64,000 nt of DNA, taken from NCBI RefSeq assembly GCF_030408555.1, contig NZ_CP047048.1, forward strand, positions 558,001-622,000, read 5' to 3'. Shown one piece after another: positions 63,422 through 64,000 of the stretch. The position numbers and the translations under genes were made by a program. The DNA comes from Corynebacterium aurimucosum. Its GTDB lineage: Bacteria > Actinomycetota > Actinomycetes > Mycobacteriales > Mycobacteriaceae. Within the stretch, counting starts at the first letter, position 1. The number at the start of each line of letters is the position of its first letter. Under the pieces are notes generated by a model, which saw only the letters and a program-made list of their open reading frames with translations, was not told the origin of the DNA and made no database searches.

Positions 63422-64000
63422 CTAGTTGTTGAGGGGCTTGCGGGTTGCGGCCATGTGTTTGGCGCGCTCCACGTTGGCTGGGAGGAGGACCAGCGGTACG
63501 TCGAATTCCACTTCGCGCTCACAGAACTCGGTGAAGCTCAGCGAAGCCGAGGCGGAGTTGGAGGAAGTAGGGGCGGTATACATCTCGGCGAGCTTGGCCA
63601 CGATAACGTGGTCGTTCTCGGTGGTGCCCTCGATGGGCCAGTCATGGTCCAAGGCGGGGGAGCCGGAGTACATCTCGATAGAAGCGTCTGCAGGCGGGGT
63701 GTAGGAGGCAGCCAGGTCCGCGGCCTCGAGCAAAGCGTGAGCGAGGACGTGGTCGAAGGACATGAGCACGACGTCATCCGAAGCCAAGAAACCAGCCTTC
63801 TGTGCCTCGAAAGCAGAAGAGAAGTTGCGCGCCGAGGCGATGAAGTCGAAGGCCTTCTGGTGATAGTCTTCGACACCGGCCGCCTTGAGCCGCTCCAGCG
63901 AAGAGATCGTGCCCGTCCAGCCTGGGTAGAGACCCACCGTGCGCTCCGGGAAACCGAGGCGCGTATCAGCATGAGCAACAATGCGGTCGCAGGCCAGTGC
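63422..64000 (-). CDS. Crotonase-domain protein, C-terminal part (cut by window edge)
   Basis: The frame is open to base 64000, so 192 residues are visible. ALACDRIVAHADTRLGFPERTVGLYPGWTGT is a clear enoyl-CoA hydratase/isomerase segment (oxyanion region and the Glu-containing PE site). The rest (MSFDHVLAHALLEAADLAAS ... VPLVLLPANVERAKHMAATRKPLNN) fits the tail of a 3-hydroxyacyl-CoA dehydrogenase/enoyl-CoA hydratase fusion (FadB/FadJ-like) in which the crotonase domain is C-terminal. Full assignment depends on sequence outside the window. Confidence 0.8.
   Translation of the reverse strand, partial: ALACDRIVAHADTRLGFPERTVGLYPGWTGTISSLERLKAAGVEDYHQKAFDFIASARNFSSAFEAQKAGFLASDDVVLMSFDHVLAHALLEAADLAASYTPPADASIEMYSGSPALDHDWPIEGTTENDHVIVAKLAEMYTAPTSSNSASASLSFTEFCEREVEFDVPLVLLPANVERAKHMAATRKPLNN

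Overview
The window is a stretch of a Corynebacterium chromosome, inferred from gene content and order. Several blocks follow an order familiar from Corynebacterium glutamicum (recalled, not searched): trpS-YihY-RDD-dac, upp, lpdA, prpR/prpDBC, pyc, accBC-thtR, maf-accE-dtsR2-dtsR1, a trehalose-type ABC operon, birA, purK and purE. High GC third positions, GTG/TTG starts behind purine-rich ribosome sites, and an acetyl-CoA carboxylase built as AccBC + AccD1 + AccE fit the same group. An acetolactate decarboxylase gene and a beta-glucoside PTS locus suggest a non-glutamicum, possibly skin-associated, species; that last step is a guess.

Layout. 1-9.2 kb: housekeeping genes (exonuclease III end, trpS, membrane proteins, D-Ala-D-Ala carboxypeptidase, a deaminase-like protein, an NlpC/P60 protein with a small EspC-like partner, upp). 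9.3-21 kb: central metabolism, with an M20 amidohydrolase, an LpdA-type flavoprotein, the propionate regulator PrpR divergent from prpDBC, then pyruvate carboxylase. 21-22.8 kb: repeats and an IS3-family element. 22.8-33.5 kb: acyltransferase, AccBC, rhodanese, ATP-grasp protein, a Gln/Gly-rich DUF4282 protein, Maf, AccE and two carboxyltransferases. AccBC, AccE and DtsR1 should form the acetyl-CoA carboxylase, BirA biotinylates AccBC (and Pyc), and PrpDBC plus Pyc handle propionate and anaplerosis.

33.6-38.5 kb: a beta-glucoside locus (bglF-bglA-bglG on the minus strand) with a readable antiterminator/terminator switch, but the permease gene carries a single in-frame amber codon. 38.6-44.7 kb: an ABC sugar importer operon (ATPase, lipoprotein, two permeases, a small membrane protein) ending in a trehalose-synthase-like glycoside hydrolase. 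44.8-56.2 kb: birA with an unusual pentapeptide minisatellite, acetolactate decarboxylase divergent from purK, purE, ribokinase, an ECF sigma/anti-sigma pair, TetR and acyl-CoA dehydrogenase.

56.2-63.4 kb is the accessory part: an endonuclease-like gene between ~90-bp direct repeats, a tRNA-like T-arm relic, a metal ABC transporter whose permease is fused to its binding protein, and an IS110 element interrupted by an intact IS3 element with a GATC target duplication. The window ends inside a crotonase-domain gene.

The most notable points are the bgl antitermination switch beside a nonsense-broken permease, the (AEINK)6 repeat inside BirA, DtsR2 and ThtR proteins that have lost catalytic motifs, a 14-nt-unit hairpin repeat family at several intergenic sites, and the repeat-flanked nuclease-like gene. 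I found no CRISPR array, rRNA or complete tRNA.
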